DNA of 64,000 nucleotides, from NCBI GenBank assembly GCA_947170435.1, contig CAMVTO010000009.1, forward strand, positions 1-64,000, in the 5' to 3' direction. The position numbers and the translations under genes are program-made. A model generated the notes under the pieces. That model made no database searches. It saw only the letters and a list, made by a program, of their open reading frames with translations, and was not told the DNA's origin. The stretch comes from an uncultured Clostridia bacterium. GTDB lineage: Bacteria; Bacillota; Clostridia; Oscillospirales; Oscillospiraceae. Shown here piece by piece: positions 41,610 to 50,360 of the stretch; the stretch's first letter is position 1; each line of letters starts with the position of its first letter.

Positions 41610-42217
41610 TGCTTTTCAAACTCCCGTCCCAAATCGTAAGCGCGGCGCACGATCTCATCGGCATAGGCCTGGTACTCCTCCGCCGTGCCGTGGCGTGAGG
41701 CGGTCTTCGGCTCATAGGGCTTACCGAAAACGATGTGCGTCCTGCGGAACAGCTTGTTCGGTTTGCCGACGTACACCGGCAGCAGCGGTGCGCCGGTACG
41801 CATGGCGATCATCACCACGCCGCCCTTGGGCCGCACCTCGCCCTCGCGCTTCACGCGCGTTCCCTCAGGAAACACCATCAGATGCTCACCGTCGCGAATG
41901 GTCTTGATGGCGGTCTTGACCGCGCTTAAGTCGCTGTGTCCGCGATCCACGCCGAAAGCGCCCAGTTTGCCGAGAAACCCTCCCAGCAGCGGTGTGTCCA
42001 TCAGTTCCTTTTTCGCCATGATGCGTACGCCCACGTCCCTGGGTAGCGCAACACGCATGAGGATCGGATCGACGGCGTGGGCATGATTGCCGCACAGCAC
42101 CACCGGCTGATCCGCCGGCACATTCTCCGCGCCGCGCACATCAAAGGGGTAGATCAAGTGAAGCACCGGCGTGGCAAGGGTATAGACCACGCGCAAAAAC
42201 CTTGTCGATTCCTTCAT
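41606..42217 (-). CDS. plsC: 1-acyl-sn-glycerol-3-phosphate acyltransferase
   Basis: Adds the second acyl chain to make phosphatidic acid. 203 residues with the catalytic GNHAHAVDPI (HxxxxD) and substrate motif VFPEGTRVKREG. Overlaps cmk at its start and ispH/rpsA at its end, the conserved cmk-plsC-ispH order. Confidence 0.95.
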   Translation of the reverse strand: MKESTRFLRVVYTLATPVLHLIYPFDVRGAENVPADQPVVLCGNHAHAVDPILMRVALPRDVGVRIMAKKELMDTPLLGGFLGKLGAFGVDRGHSDLSAVKTAIKTIRDGEHLMVFPEGTRVKREGEVRPKGGVVMIAMRTGAPLLPVYVGKPNKLFRRTHIVFGKPYEPKTASRHGTAEEYQAYADEIVRRAYDLGREFEKQ

Positions 42218-42897
42218 GCGTTCACGCTCTCCCGGATGGTTTTGAGGAGCAATGCCTTGCTCTGCTCAAAGTCCAGCTCAGAAGTATCCACCAGCGCCGC
42301 GTCCTCCGCCTGTCTGAGCGGAGCGATCGCACGGTGGGAATCGTTGTAGTCGCGCTGCTCGATCTCGGCGAGCACCTCATCGTAGGGCTTGGGCGTGCCG
42401 CGCTGCTCCAGCTCCAGGCAGCGACGCTTCGCGCGCACCGCCGACGACGCTGTGAGGAAAATCTTCACCTCCGCGTCCGGCAATACCACGGTGCCGATGT
42501 CGCGGCCGTCCATGATGACGCTCTGCTCGCGGGCAAATTTGCGCTGCGTCTCCAGCAGGTACGCGCGCACCGGCGGCAGCGCCGACACAGCGCTTGCGTA
42601 CATGGAGATTTCCGGCAGGCGGATAGCGTCGGTCACGTCTTCACCGTTCAATGACATGCGCTGCAAACCGTCCGCACCGTGCTTGATGCCGATGTCCAGC
42701 TCCGGCAGCATGGCCATGACCGCCGCTTCGTCCTTGGGGTCGATGCCCCGACGCTGCGCGGCGACGCCGATAACGCGGTAGATCGCGCCGGTATCAACGT
42801 ACATGATGTGCAGTTCCCGGGCAACCGCTTTCGCCAGCGTGCTTTTGCCCGCGCCGGACGGCCCGTCCACCGCCACAGCATAACGCTTTTGTTCCAT
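42214..42897 (-). CDS. cmk: Cytidylate kinase
   Basis: CMP/dCMP to the diphosphates. 227 residues, P-loop VDGPSGAGKSTLAKA, CMP-binding YVDTGAIYR and DGRDIGTVVLPDAEVKIFL. First gene of the cmk-plsC-ispH/rpsA set, behind the hairpin that ends yhiN-like. Confidence 0.97.
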   Translation of the reverse strand: MEQKRYAVAVDGPSGAGKSTLAKAVARELHIMYVDTGAIYRVIGVAAQRRGIDPKDEAAVMAMLPELDIGIKHGADGLQRMSLNGEDVTDAIRLPEISMYASAVSALPPVRAYLLETQRKFAREQSVIMDGRDIGTVVLPDAEVKIFLTASSAVRAKRRCLELEQRGTPKPYDEVLAEIEQRDYNDSHRAIAPLRQAEDAALVDTSELDFEQSKALLLKTIRESVNA

Positions 42898-42916
42898 TCT
42901 ACTTCTCTCCTATTCT

Positions 42917-42953
42917 GACTCCAAAAAAGAGGCTACGCCTCTTTTTTGGAGTC
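42917..42953 (-). terminator. Hairpin overlapping the end of the HI0933-family gene
   Basis: 17-bp perfect stem GACTCCAAAAAAGAGGC / GCCTCTTTTTTGGAGTC with a 3-base loop; the upstream gene's TAG stop lies in it. It separates that gene from cmk. Confidence 0.7.
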
Positions 42954-44177
42954 ATTTGCCGCGGCTTCGCCCGCGGCTTTTCCCGTTGCCCACGCGATTT
43001 GCAGATTGAATCCGCCGGTGTAAGCGTCCACGTCCAGCACCTCGCCCGCAAAGTACAGGTTCTCCACCAGCTTTGACGCCATGGTGTTCGGATTCACCTC
43101 ACTCACCTTGACGCCGCCGGAGGTGACGATCGCCTCCTCCACGGGACGCGTGCCGGTGACGGCGATCTCAAAGTGCTTCAGGGTCTCCAGCAGCCGTCTG
43201 CGCTGTTCTTTCGTAATGACGTTCGCCTTGGTATTGGACGGAATCCCCGTGCGGCGCACGATCACGGGGATCATGCTGCGCGGTACCAGCCCGCCGAGAA
43301 CATTGTCAAAATCCTGATTGCTGCGCTCGGAAAAATCGCGCAGCAGCCGCTCGTCCAGCTTTTTCTCGTCCAGCGCGGGCTTTAAGTCAATGCTGAGGCG
43401 ATAACTGTCCCGGTCAAAGTCCCGTATATGCGCACTCGCCGAGAGCACCAGCGGTCCGCTGACGCCGAAATGGGTAAACAGCATCTCCCCCAGCTCCTGA
43501 TAGACAACCTTGCCCTTTTGGTTCCGCGCTGTCAGCGTGACGTTCCGCAGGGACAGCCCTTGCATAGCGGCGCAGTCGGGATCGTCGCTTGTGAGCGGCA
43601 CCAGCGAACCGCGCTGCGGCACAATGGTGTGTCCCGCCTGCTTTGCGAGGCGGTAGCCGTCGCCGGTGCTGCCGGTGGCAGGGTACGATACGCCGCCGGT
43701 GGCAACGATCACCGCCTCTGCTGCGTAGCGCTCGGTGAGGCTCTTCACGCCCACGGCGCGCCCATCCTTGAGAAGAAGCGCCTCCGCGCGGTCACGCACC
43801 ATGCGCACGCCCAAGCGCTTCAGCTCCCGCTCCAGCGCGCCGCTGATGTCAAAGGAGCGGTCGCTGACCGGATAGACGCGCTTGCCGCGCTCCACCTTCA
43901 GCGGCACGCCCAGCGACTCAAAAAACGCCATGGTGTCGCGTCCCTCCCAGCGGGAAAACGCACTGTAGAGAAACCGCCCGTTGCGGGGCACATGGGCGAT
44001 CAGCTCATCGCACGCGCTGTCGTTGGTCACGTTGCAGCGGCCCTTGCCCGTGATGTTCAGTTTTTTGCCCAGCCGTTCGTTTGGCTCGAGCAGCGTGACG
44101 GCCGCGCCTGCGCGCGCGGCGCTGATCGCAGCCATCATTCCGGCGGCGCCGCCGCCGATCACCAGTATGTCAGTCAT
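42933..44177 (-). CDS. HI0933/YhiN-family NAD(P)/FAD-dependent oxidoreductase
   Basis: 414-residue flavoprotein: N-terminal FAD-binding VIGGGAAGMMAAISAARAG, the family's NITGKGRCNVTN, and a C-terminal YFAGEVLDVDAYTGGFNLQ. The reaction of this family is not established. ATG at 44177 overlaps the RpiR gene end and is preceded by GGAAGG. The track start is 5 codons upstream. Confidence 0.92.
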   Translation of the reverse strand: MTDILVIGGGAAGMMAAISAARAGAAVTLLEPNERLGKKLNITGKGRCNVTNDSACDELIAHVPRNGRFLYSAFSRWEGRDTMAFFESLGVPLKVERGKRVYPVSDRSFDISGALERELKRLGVRMVRDRAEALLLKDGRAVGVKSLTERYAAEAVIVATGGVSYPATGSTGDGYRLAKQAGHTIVPQRGSLVPLTSDDPDCAAMQGLSLRNVTLTARNQKGKVVYQELGEMLFTHFGVSGPLVLSASAHIRDFDRDSYRLSIDLKPALDEKKLDERLLRDFSERSNQDFDNVLGGLVPRSMIPVIVRRTGIPSNTKANVITKEQRRRLLETLKHFEIAVTGTRPVEEAIVTSGGVKVSEVNPNTMASKLVENLYFAGEVLDVDAYTGGFNLQIAWATGKAAGEAAANDSKKEA

Positions 44178-45033
44178 CCTCAGCCTTCCCAAAAATCGAG
44201 AACTGTTCCCACACGCGCTCCAGCTCCGTGAAGCTGGCGGAAACGTCCGTTCCCTTCTTGCGCGCCGCAGCCAGAATGAGCGCGTTGAGCATGCTCATGG
44301 GCGCGGCGAGAGAATCCACAAACGAGATCATCTCATTGTGCACCAACAGCGCACACTCCGCCACCCGCGCGAGGGGGGACAACTCGCTGTCCGTCAGCCC
44401 CACGATGGTCGCGCCGCGATCACGGGCGAACTGGATGGTCTTGAGCGCCAGCTCCGAGTAGCGTGGGAAGCAGATGGCGAATACCACGTCCCCCGGCCCT
44501 ACGCGGAAAATCTGGTCAAAGGTGCCGGCAGCGCCGCCGGATACCAACGTCACGTTGTCGTAGATCAGGCGAAAGTAGAAGTTGAGATACCCCGCGAGGA
44601 ACGACGACGAGCGGAAGCCCACGATGTACAGCCGCCGCGCCTGGGACATCACGTCCACCAGCCGTTCAAACTCCGCGGCGTCGGTCTGGTCGATGGCCAT
44701 GCGGATCTTCTCCATGTCCCGGTGCAGCACATTGGTCATCAGATCCGAGCCGGAAAGCACGCCGTCCGACGCTTGGATGCGCTGGATGGAGGTGAGCTTG
44801 CCGCGGATCATCTCCTGCAAGGCCCGCTGCATGCTGGGGTAGCCGTCGTAGCCAAGCTGCGTGGCAAAGCGCACAACTGTGGACTCGCTGACCTGCACGG
44901 TCTTGCCGAGGCGGCTCGCGGTCATAAACGCCGCCTTGTCGTAGTTTTCCAGAATGTAGTGCGCAATCAGCTTCTGCCCCTTGGAAAAGCTGATCATGTT
45001 CTTCTCGATGGTATGTAAAATGTTCTTCGCCAT
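44170..45033 (-). CDS. MurR/RpiR-family transcriptional regulator
   Basis: 287 residues: helix-turn-helix of the RpiR type (residues 1-75, MTASRLGKTVQVSESTVVRF) and a sugar-isomerase (SIS) domain that senses phosphosugars (residues about 120-250, IVGFRSSSFLAGY). ATG at 45033 after AGGAAAG. No sugar genes adjoin it; it lies between a pseudouridine synthase and a flavoprotein, so its regulon is elsewhere. Confidence 0.93.
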   Translation of the reverse strand: MAKNILHTIEKNMISFSKGQKLIAHYILENYDKAAFMTASRLGKTVQVSESTVVRFATQLGYDGYPSMQRALQEMIRGKLTSIQRIQASDGVLSGSDLMTNVLHRDMEKIRMAIDQTDAAEFERLVDVMSQARRLYIVGFRSSSFLAGYLNFYFRLIYDNVTLVSGGAAGTFDQIFRVGPGDVVFAICFPRYSELALKTIQFARDRGATIVGLTDSELSPLARVAECALLVHNEMISFVDSLAAPMSMLNALILAAARKKGTDVSASFTELERVWEQFSIFGKAEDD

Positions 45034-45043
45034 GCCGTCTTTC

Positions 45044-45751
45044 CTAGCTTTCGTTGAATTTCGCAACTTCCTGTGCCGTCAAATACCGCCATTTGCCCAC
45101 CGGCAGATCACCCAACGTCAGCGTGTGCTCCGCCACGCGCTTAAGCCGCCTGACATGCAGCCCCACCGCCGCGCACATGCGGCGGATCTGGCGATTCTTG
45201 CCCTCGTGAATGGTGATGGACAGCTCCGCCGTCTCGCGACCAGTGCGCAGTGTCTCCACCTGCGCGGGATGAATGGATTCGCCGTCAATGGCGGTGAGCG
45301 AAGTGAGCTTTTCCGCCGCGCCGCGCACGTCACCCGCGACGCTGACACGGTAGATCTTGTTCACCTCATGCTTCGGGTGCAGGATACGCTGCATCCAAGC
45401 GCCGTCGTCAGTGAACAGCAACATGCCCTCGGAGTTGAGATCGAGCCGGCCCACGGGTACGACCCGCGCGCCGCAGTCCGCCACCAGCTCCGCCACCGTG
45501 GGCCGCCCGCGCTCATCCGCGAGCGTGCAGACGTAGCCCCGGGGCTTGTTGAGCATCAGATAGTGCCGCTGCTGCGGCCGCGGCAGCGACTTGCCATCCA
45601 CGGCAATCGCGTCCCGCTCCGGATCGGCAGAGCACCCCAGTGACGCCGTGACTCCGTTCACCGTCACGCGTCCTGCCTCGATCCAGCTCTCCGCCGTACG
45701 GCGGGAGCAGAGGCCTGCGGAAGCGATCAGTTTTTGCAAACGCTGTTCCAT
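45044..45751 (-). CDS. rluB: RsuA/RluB-family pseudouridine synthase
   Basis: Converts a uridine of rRNA to pseudouridine. 235 residues: S4 RNA-binding domain at the N-terminus (EQRLQKLIASAGLCSRRTAE) and catalytic GRLDLNSEGMLLFTDDG with the active Asp. 23S target (RluB) is the usual assignment in Clostridia next to scpB, but RluE/RsuA cannot be excluded. Confidence 0.93.
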   Translation of the reverse strand: MEQRLQKLIASAGLCSRRTAESWIEAGRVTVNGVTASLGCSADPERDAIAVDGKSLPRPQQRHYLMLNKPRGYVCTLADERGRPTVAELVADCGARVVPVGRLDLNSEGMLLFTDDGAWMQRILHPKHEVNKIYRVSVAGDVRGAAEKLTSLTAIDGESIHPAQVETLRTGRETAELSITIHEGKNRQIRRMCAAVGLHVRRLKRVAEHTLTLGDLPVGKWRYLTAQEVAKFNES

Positions 45752-45760
45752 GTCGCGCTC

Positions 45761-46879
45761 CTAGTGCCGCGCGCTGAAGATCGCGCGCAGCTGCTCTGAT
45801 AAAGTGATTCTTTTGACCGGCTCCGCCGCCGGCACCGCAGACGCCGCCACCAGCGGCACGCTTCCAAGCTCCGCGCCGTCCAACAGCACGCGGAGCGTGC
45901 CCAGCGGCTGCATCGCGCTAACGGGCGCCGTCACTGTCTCCGGCGCATCCACGCACAGCGTCAGCGAATCGTCTGGCGCGATCGCGCAGGAAAACGTCTC
46001 CGCCGCGACCAGCGGTACAGCGCTCACCGCGCCGCCTTGCACCGTACACATTGAATAGGCTTTGCCGCGCTGTACGGCTCTCTCCGCCCGATACTGCGAA
46101 AAGCCGTAGTCATAGAGCGCCCTGTGGTCATCCCAGTCGCTGCTGTCATGCAGTGTGACGGCGACAAGGCGCAATCCGTCGCGCTCGGCACAGGTCACCA
46201 GCGTGCGCCCGGCGGTGCCGGTGTACCCGGTCTTCCCGCCGACGCAGCCCTCCACCGCGCCGAGCAGCTTATTGTGATTTTTCATGGTGCGCACGCCCGC
46301 CTTTACTGTCCGCGCCGAAACGATCTGCGCGAACGTCGGGTCGTCCATGGCGCACGCCATCAGCCGCGCCATATCAAGCGCGCAGGAATAGTGTCCCTTG
46401 GCGTCCAGCCCGCTGGGATTTGCAAACGCTGTGTGCGTCATCCCCAGCACCGCGGCAGTGTCGTTCATGCGCTGCACAAACGCCGCCGTACCGCCGTCGC
46501 CGCCGCAGTAGTCCGCGATGCACTCCGCCGCGTCGTTGCCAGAAGGCAGCATCAGCCCGTAGAGCAGCTCCTCCATCGTGAGCGTTTCGCCCTCCTCAAG
46601 GTACATGGACGAGCCTTCCTTGAGATGCTCGCGCTTGACCGTCACCACGTCGGTGAGTCGGCTCATGCGCAGGGCGGTCAGCGCGGTCATGATCTTCGTG
46701 GTGCTGGCGATGGGCAGCTCATCGGTCTCCTTCTGTGCGAGCAGCACGCGTCCACTGTCCGCGTCCAGCAGCACATAGGCGGACGCGGAAACCGCCGGCG
46801 CAGCGTCACAGGGGACGCAGAGCGCCAGCGTAACGCAGGCAAGGACCAGACATAACAATCTACGCGCGGTGCAGGGCAT
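45761..46879 (-). CDS. D-alanyl-D-alanine carboxypeptidase (DacF/DacB-like)
   Basis: Trims the terminal D-Ala of peptidoglycan stem peptides. 372 residues: signal peptide (residues 1-28), SxxK (IASTTKIMTAL), SGN (LPSGNDAAE) and KTG (GGKTGYTG) motifs of class S11, then a C-terminal beta domain. Starts at the ATG at 46879 behind AAGGAG; the track used a TTG one codon before. Its place beside gerW and scpAB matches the sporulation carboxypeptidase DacF/DacB context. Confidence 0.94.
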   Translation of the reverse strand: MPCTARRLLCLVLACVTLALCVPCDAAPAVSASAYVLLDADSGRVLLAQKETDELPIASTTKIMTALTALRMSRLTDVVTVKREHLKEGSSMYLEEGETLTMEELLYGLMLPSGNDAAECIADYCGGDGGTAAFVQRMNDTAAVLGMTHTAFANPSGLDAKGHYSCALDMARLMACAMDDPTFAQIVSARTVKAGVRTMKNHNKLLGAVEGCVGGKTGYTGTAGRTLVTCAERDGLRLVAVTLHDSSDWDDHRALYDYGFSQYRAERAVQRGKAYSMCTVQGGAVSAVPLVAAETFSCAIAPDDSLTLCVDAPETVTAPVSAMQPLGTLRVLLDGAELGSVPLVAASAVPAAEPVKRITLSEQLRAIFSARH

Positions 46880-46928
46880 CAAACCACTCCTTTTTCACAA
46901 GTAGTGATAGTATGCCCCGCCTGACGCA

Positions 46929-47318
46929 TCAATAGATGCCTTTTTCTTCCTTTTTCTTGGCGATATAGCCGTCCACGCGATCCATGACCTCCGGTACCAT
47001 GTCCAGGATGCGATCCACCGGACCCATGGACGGCACCGCCACCGGCACCACGCGGGTCACACCGTCCTTGATGATGAGAAAGCTGACCGGATCAATCTTG
47101 ACGCCCGCCGCGCCCGCGCCGCCGAACTTGTCCACGGTCTTGCCGTAGTCGCTGCCGCCGGTGCCGAAGCCGAAGCTGACGCGGGAAATGGGGATCACCG
47201 TCACGCCGTCCGGCGTGGTGATCGGCTCGCCGATGATGGAGTTGGTGTCCACCATCTCGCGGATCTTGGTCATGGTGGTCTCCATGAGTTCGCTCAAGGG
47301 CTTGTTTTCGTTTGCCAT
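46929..47318 (-). CDS. gerW: GerW/YtfJ-family spore germination protein
   Basis: 129 residues with VIPISRVSFGFGTGGSDYG and VKIDPVSFLIIKDG, the GerW signature. In Bacillus it is made in the forespore and is needed for germination. The start is the ATG at 47318 with GAAGGGAG; the track begins two codons earlier. Follows the DUF2953 gene as in ytfI-ytfJ. Confidence 0.95.
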   Translation of the reverse strand: MANENKPLSELMETTMTKIREMVDTNSIIGEPITTPDGVTVIPISRVSFGFGTGGSDYGKTVDKFGGAGAAGVKIDPVSFLIIKDGVTRVVPVAVPSMGPVDRILDMVPEVMDRVDGYIAKKKEEKGIY

Positions 47319-47333
47319 AGTCATTCTCCCTTC

Positions 47334-48023
47334 TTATGCGCTCTTTTGTTCGGTGTCGTTGGTATTCTTCTCCGGCGCAGCCCGATGTGCGGGCGCGTCG
47401 TGCTTGTGCGCTTTCTTGAACCGCAGGAACCATTTTCCCAGCGGAAGAATCAACGTAAAGGCAATCGCAAACAGATCGCCCAGCCGCAGTGATACGCCAA
47501 GCGTACCCACCGCCATCGGAAGCTCCCGTTCGTAGTCTATGCGCAGGTGGATACCCGGATCGGGCACGTCGAAGGTCTCCTCTACCTTCGGCATCAGCGC
47601 GAACACAGCCGCGTTCAGCGCGCCAAACAGCACCGCCGTATCCGCAGGATCGTAAGTGCCGACGGTGACGGTCACGTCGAGCGGGTCGATGCGTGTTCTG
47701 CGGCACGCCCGGCGCGCTGTCGCGCGCAGCGCGGCAAGCGCCGTCTCCAGCAGGTCAAGGATGTCGTCCAGCGTAGGTTTCGGGATAGAGAGTGCCTTCT
47801 TTGGCTTTTTCTCCTTTGGTTCTTCCTCCGTGGCCTTCTCTTCCTTGGGAGGCTTCTCCTTCTTTGGCTTTTTTTCTTTTCCCGGGAAAACCGTCAGCTT
47901 CAGCACGCCCAGGCGCAGCCGCACGCGCAGTTCTTCCCCAAAGGAGACGACCGCGCCGAGGCGCAGAAAGCCCAGCAGCAGAAAAATCAGCAGAATGATG
48001 CCGATGATCTTCAGCGCCGTCAT
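47334..48023 (-). CDS. DUF2953 membrane-anchored protein (YtfI-like)
   Basis: 229 residues. One N-terminal helix (IIGIILLIFLLLGFLRLGAVV), a Lys/Glu-rich stretch of about 35 residues (KKPKKEKPPKEEKATEEEP), then a domain typical of DUF2953 (DVTVTVGTYDPADTAVLFGALNAA) and a hydrophobic end. Function unknown; the gene pairs with gerW in spore-formers. Confidence 0.9.
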   Translation of the reverse strand: MTALKIIGIILLIFLLLGFLRLGAVVSFGEELRVRLRLGVLKLTVFPGKEKKPKKEKPPKEEKATEEEPKEKKPKKALSIPKPTLDDILDLLETALAALRATARRACRRTRIDPLDVTVTVGTYDPADTAVLFGALNAAVFALMPKVEETFDVPDPGIHLRIDYERELPMAVGTLGVSLRLGDLFAIAFTLILPLGKWFLRFKKAHKHDAPAHRAAPEKNTNDTEQKSA

Positions 48024-48051
48024 GGCAGCCGCCTCCTCTCAACGTGGTATC

Positions 48052-48726
48052 TTATCCATTCAGGTCGTCCAGCGTGGTCTGATCCGCGTCCTCCGGTTCC
48101 TCCGGCAGTTCCTCGGTCTCGGATGCGCCTGCGGGCTCGCTCTCGGCCAGCTCTCCCGAAAGGTCGGGCGCGCCTCCGACGCCGATACGCAGCTGACCGT
48201 CCGCCTCGATGCCCGGCATCTCCGGCAGCTCCTCCAGCGAGCCAAGATGGAACACGCGCAGGAACTCCTTGGTCGTGCGATACAGGTGGGGCCGTCCCGG
48301 CACCTGCAGACGCCCGCACTCCTCGATGAGCTTGCGCTCAAGCAGCAGGCTCATGGTGTAGGAGCTGTCCACGCCGCGCACCTGATCGACGTAGGCGCGA
48401 GTGGTGGGCTGGTAGTAGGCGATGATCGTCAGCACCTCCAGCGCGGGCTGAGACAGCTTCGCGCTCTTGCGAATCTCAAACGCCTTGCGGATCACATCCG
48501 CATAGTCCGGCGCGGAGCAGAGCTGCCAGCTCTGATCCATTCGCGTCAGGCGCACGCCGCGGCGGTTGTAGGCATAGTGGTCACCCAGTTTTTGCAGCAG
48601 CGTCTCTGCCGTGTCTTTATCCAAATCCAGCGCGAGGCAGATGCGGTCGATGTGCACCGGTTCGCCGGAGGCGAAGAGGATCGCCTCCATCGCCGCCTCA
48701 AGCTCTCGTAAATCCATAGAAGCCAA
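48052..48726 (-). CDS. scpB: Segregation and condensation protein B
   Basis: Winged-helix partner of ScpA in the SMC complex. 224 residues; LEAAMEAILFASGEPV start and YNRRGVRLTRMDQSWQL, ALEVLTIIAYYQPTTRAYVDQVRGVDS are typical. Starts at TTG (48726) 8 bp after TAAGGAG; an ATG three codons later has poor spacing. Ends in an acidic tail. Confidence 0.95.
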   Translation of the reverse strand: MASMDLRELEAAMEAILFASGEPVHIDRICLALDLDKDTAETLLQKLGDHYAYNRRGVRLTRMDQSWQLCSAPDYADVIRKAFEIRKSAKLSQPALEVLTIIAYYQPTTRAYVDQVRGVDSSYTMSLLLERKLIEECGRLQVPGRPHLYRTTKEFLRVFHLGSLEELPEMPGIEADGQLRIGVGGAPDLSGELAESEPAGASETEELPEEPEDADQTTLDDLNG

Positions 48727-48738
48727 CTTGATTTCTCC

Positions 48739-49527
48739 TTACAGCGCCAGCGTCTCCGGCGCGTCCTTATCATAGTCCACCGTGCAGTCAGTGTCCGAGC
48801 CCGCGAGCCGGATCACCTTCGCCTTGCACAGCTCCAGCACGGCGATGAACGTTGCCACCACCTCACTGCGCGTGCGGCTGCCACGAAACAGCAGCAAAAA
48901 CCGCGTGATGCCGAAGCCCTTGAGCCGGTCGATGATCTCGTGCGCCTTGTCCGCCACCGAGTACGGCTCTCGCTTGACAATCTCATTGAACGCGCCGCGA
49001 TCCGGCGGCGCCATGCGTTCGGAGCGATCCACCACGGCGTTCATCGCACCCAGCAGATCCTCCGGCGCGTGATCGTACTCGTACACCGCCCCAGGCTCCG
49101 CCGTGGTCTCCGGCGGACGGGTCATGGTGTTGCGCCCGAACTCGCTCAGCGCTGCCATGGTCTCCGTCAGCATCTTGACGCGCAGATAGGTGTCCTTCTG
49201 CTGGCGCTCCTGCAAGGCGCTGATGAGCTCGTCCATCTCGTTTTTCGCTTCCTCATCCTCTACGGACACCAGCATGCGGGACTTGATAAACATCAGGTGC
49301 GAGGCCATGATGATGAACTCGCTCGCCACATCCAGATCCAGTTTCTTGCGCTGCTCGATGTAGGCAAGATACTGGTCGAGGATCAGCGAGATCGAGATGT
49401 TCTGAATTTCAATTTTGTTCTTGGAGAGCAGAAACAGGATCAGATCGAGCGGACCTTCAAAGTCCTGCAGCTGTTCCTCATTGCGCTCCTGCACCACGCT
49501 CTCCAGCTTGAAAATGGGATTGTCCAT
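48739..49527 (-). CDS. scpA: Segregation and condensation protein A
   Basis: Kleisin subunit of bacterial condensin. 262 residues; the LQDFEGPLDLILFLLSKNKIEI N-terminus (20-residue core) and C-terminal winged helix (ATFIAVLELCKAKVIRL) are clear. 9 bp after the M50 gene and 12 bp before scpB. Confidence 0.96.
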   Translation of the reverse strand: MDNPIFKLESVVQERNEEQLQDFEGPLDLILFLLSKNKIEIQNISISLILDQYLAYIEQRKKLDLDVASEFIIMASHLMFIKSRMLVSVEDEEAKNEMDELISALQERQQKDTYLRVKMLTETMAALSEFGRNTMTRPPETTAEPGAVYEYDHAPEDLLGAMNAVVDRSERMAPPDRGAFNEIVKREPYSVADKAHEIIDRLKGFGITRFLLLFRGSRTRSEVVATFIAVLELCKAKVIRLAGSDTDCTVDYDKDAPETLAL

Positions 49528-49536
49528 GAATCGTCC

Positions 49537-50193
49537 TCAGGTAAAGATCAGATTGACCAACGCGTTGTAAACGCCGCTGACCGCGCGGCCCAGAAAACCA
49601 TCCAGCGCGCCGAAGAAGATCAGCGCATAGAGAAGCATCACGCCGTAACGCTCATAATACATGAGCTTTTCGTACGCCGCGTCCGGCAGCACAGCAAAAA
49701 GCACCTTGGAGCCGTCCAGCGGCGAGATGGGAAGCAGATTAAAGACGCCGAGGCCCACGTTCATCTGCGCCAGCAGCAGCAAAAAGCCGTAAAACCAGCC
49801 CCACGCCGCCGTGTCCGCCGGGCCGTAGAGCACCGCCTTCGCCCCCAGCAGCGCAAGGAACGCAAAGACCAGGTTCGATACCGGCCCTGCCAACGCGGTG
49901 AGCGCCATACCCTGCTTGGGGTGCTTGAAATAACGCATATCCACCGGCACGGGCTTTGCCCAGCCGAAGCCAAGCGTCAGCATTGCCGCAAGCCCCAGCC
50001 AGTCAATGTGGTGCAGCAGGTTGAGGCTCAAGCGGTGCATAGACTTCGCCGTGGGGTCGCCCAGCGCGTAGGCGGTCAGACCGTGACAGGTTTCGTGCAC
50101 CGTCAGGCACAGCAGCACCGCCATGAGTCGCAGCGCCGCGCGAAGCATCGCCGTGGTGTCCAGCGCGTTCCAAAAATTCACAAAAGCGTCCAA
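49537..50193 (-). CDS. Site-2 protease family (M50) membrane metalloprotease
   Basis: Intramembrane zinc protease of about 218 residues, with HETCH (zinc HExxH) in the first helix, NLLPISPLDGSKV (third ligand Asp) and five to six membrane segments. The ORF track starts at an ATG (50235), but that lies about 8 bp after the predicted transcription start and has no ribosome site. A TTG at 50193 with GGGAG 8 bp upstream fits better. Family members of this short form sit beside scpA in Firmicutes; substrate unknown. Confidence 0.9.
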   Translation of the reverse strand: MDAFVNFWNALDTTAMLRAALRLMAVLLCLTVHETCHGLTAYALGDPTAKSMHRLSLNLLHHIDWLGLAAMLTLGFGWAKPVPVDMRYFKHPKQGMALTALAGPVSNLVFAFLALLGAKAVLYGPADTAAWGWFYGFLLLLAQMNVGLGVFNLLPISPLDGSKVLFAVLPDAAYEKLMYYERYGVMLLYALIFFGALDGFLGRAVSGVYNALVNLIFT

Positions 50194-50249
50194 CGCAGTT
50201 TCTCCCGTGCCGCCGCGCAAGCTGTCGCACGGCATACTTTAACTAAGTT

Positions 50250-50278
50250 AGTATATCATCCCCGGATTTCTTTTACAA
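50250..50278 (-). promoter_or_regulatory. Promoter of the M50-scpA-scpB block
   Basis: Minus strand TTGTAA (50273-50278), 17 bp, TATACT (50250-50255). Confidence 0.6.
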
Positions 50279-50312
50279 GTCAATTCTGCAATTTTTCTTG
50301 CATATGACTTGC

Positions 50313-50340
50313 AAAAAAAAGCCGCGGCGACTGCCGCGGC
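50313..50340 (-). terminator. Terminator of rpsB-tsf
   Basis: 8-bp GC stem GCCGCGGC / GCCGCGGC with 4-base loop and a run of eight T on the minus strand. Confidence 0.92.
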
Positions 50341-50360
50341 CTTTTTTTGATGGGATTTGT

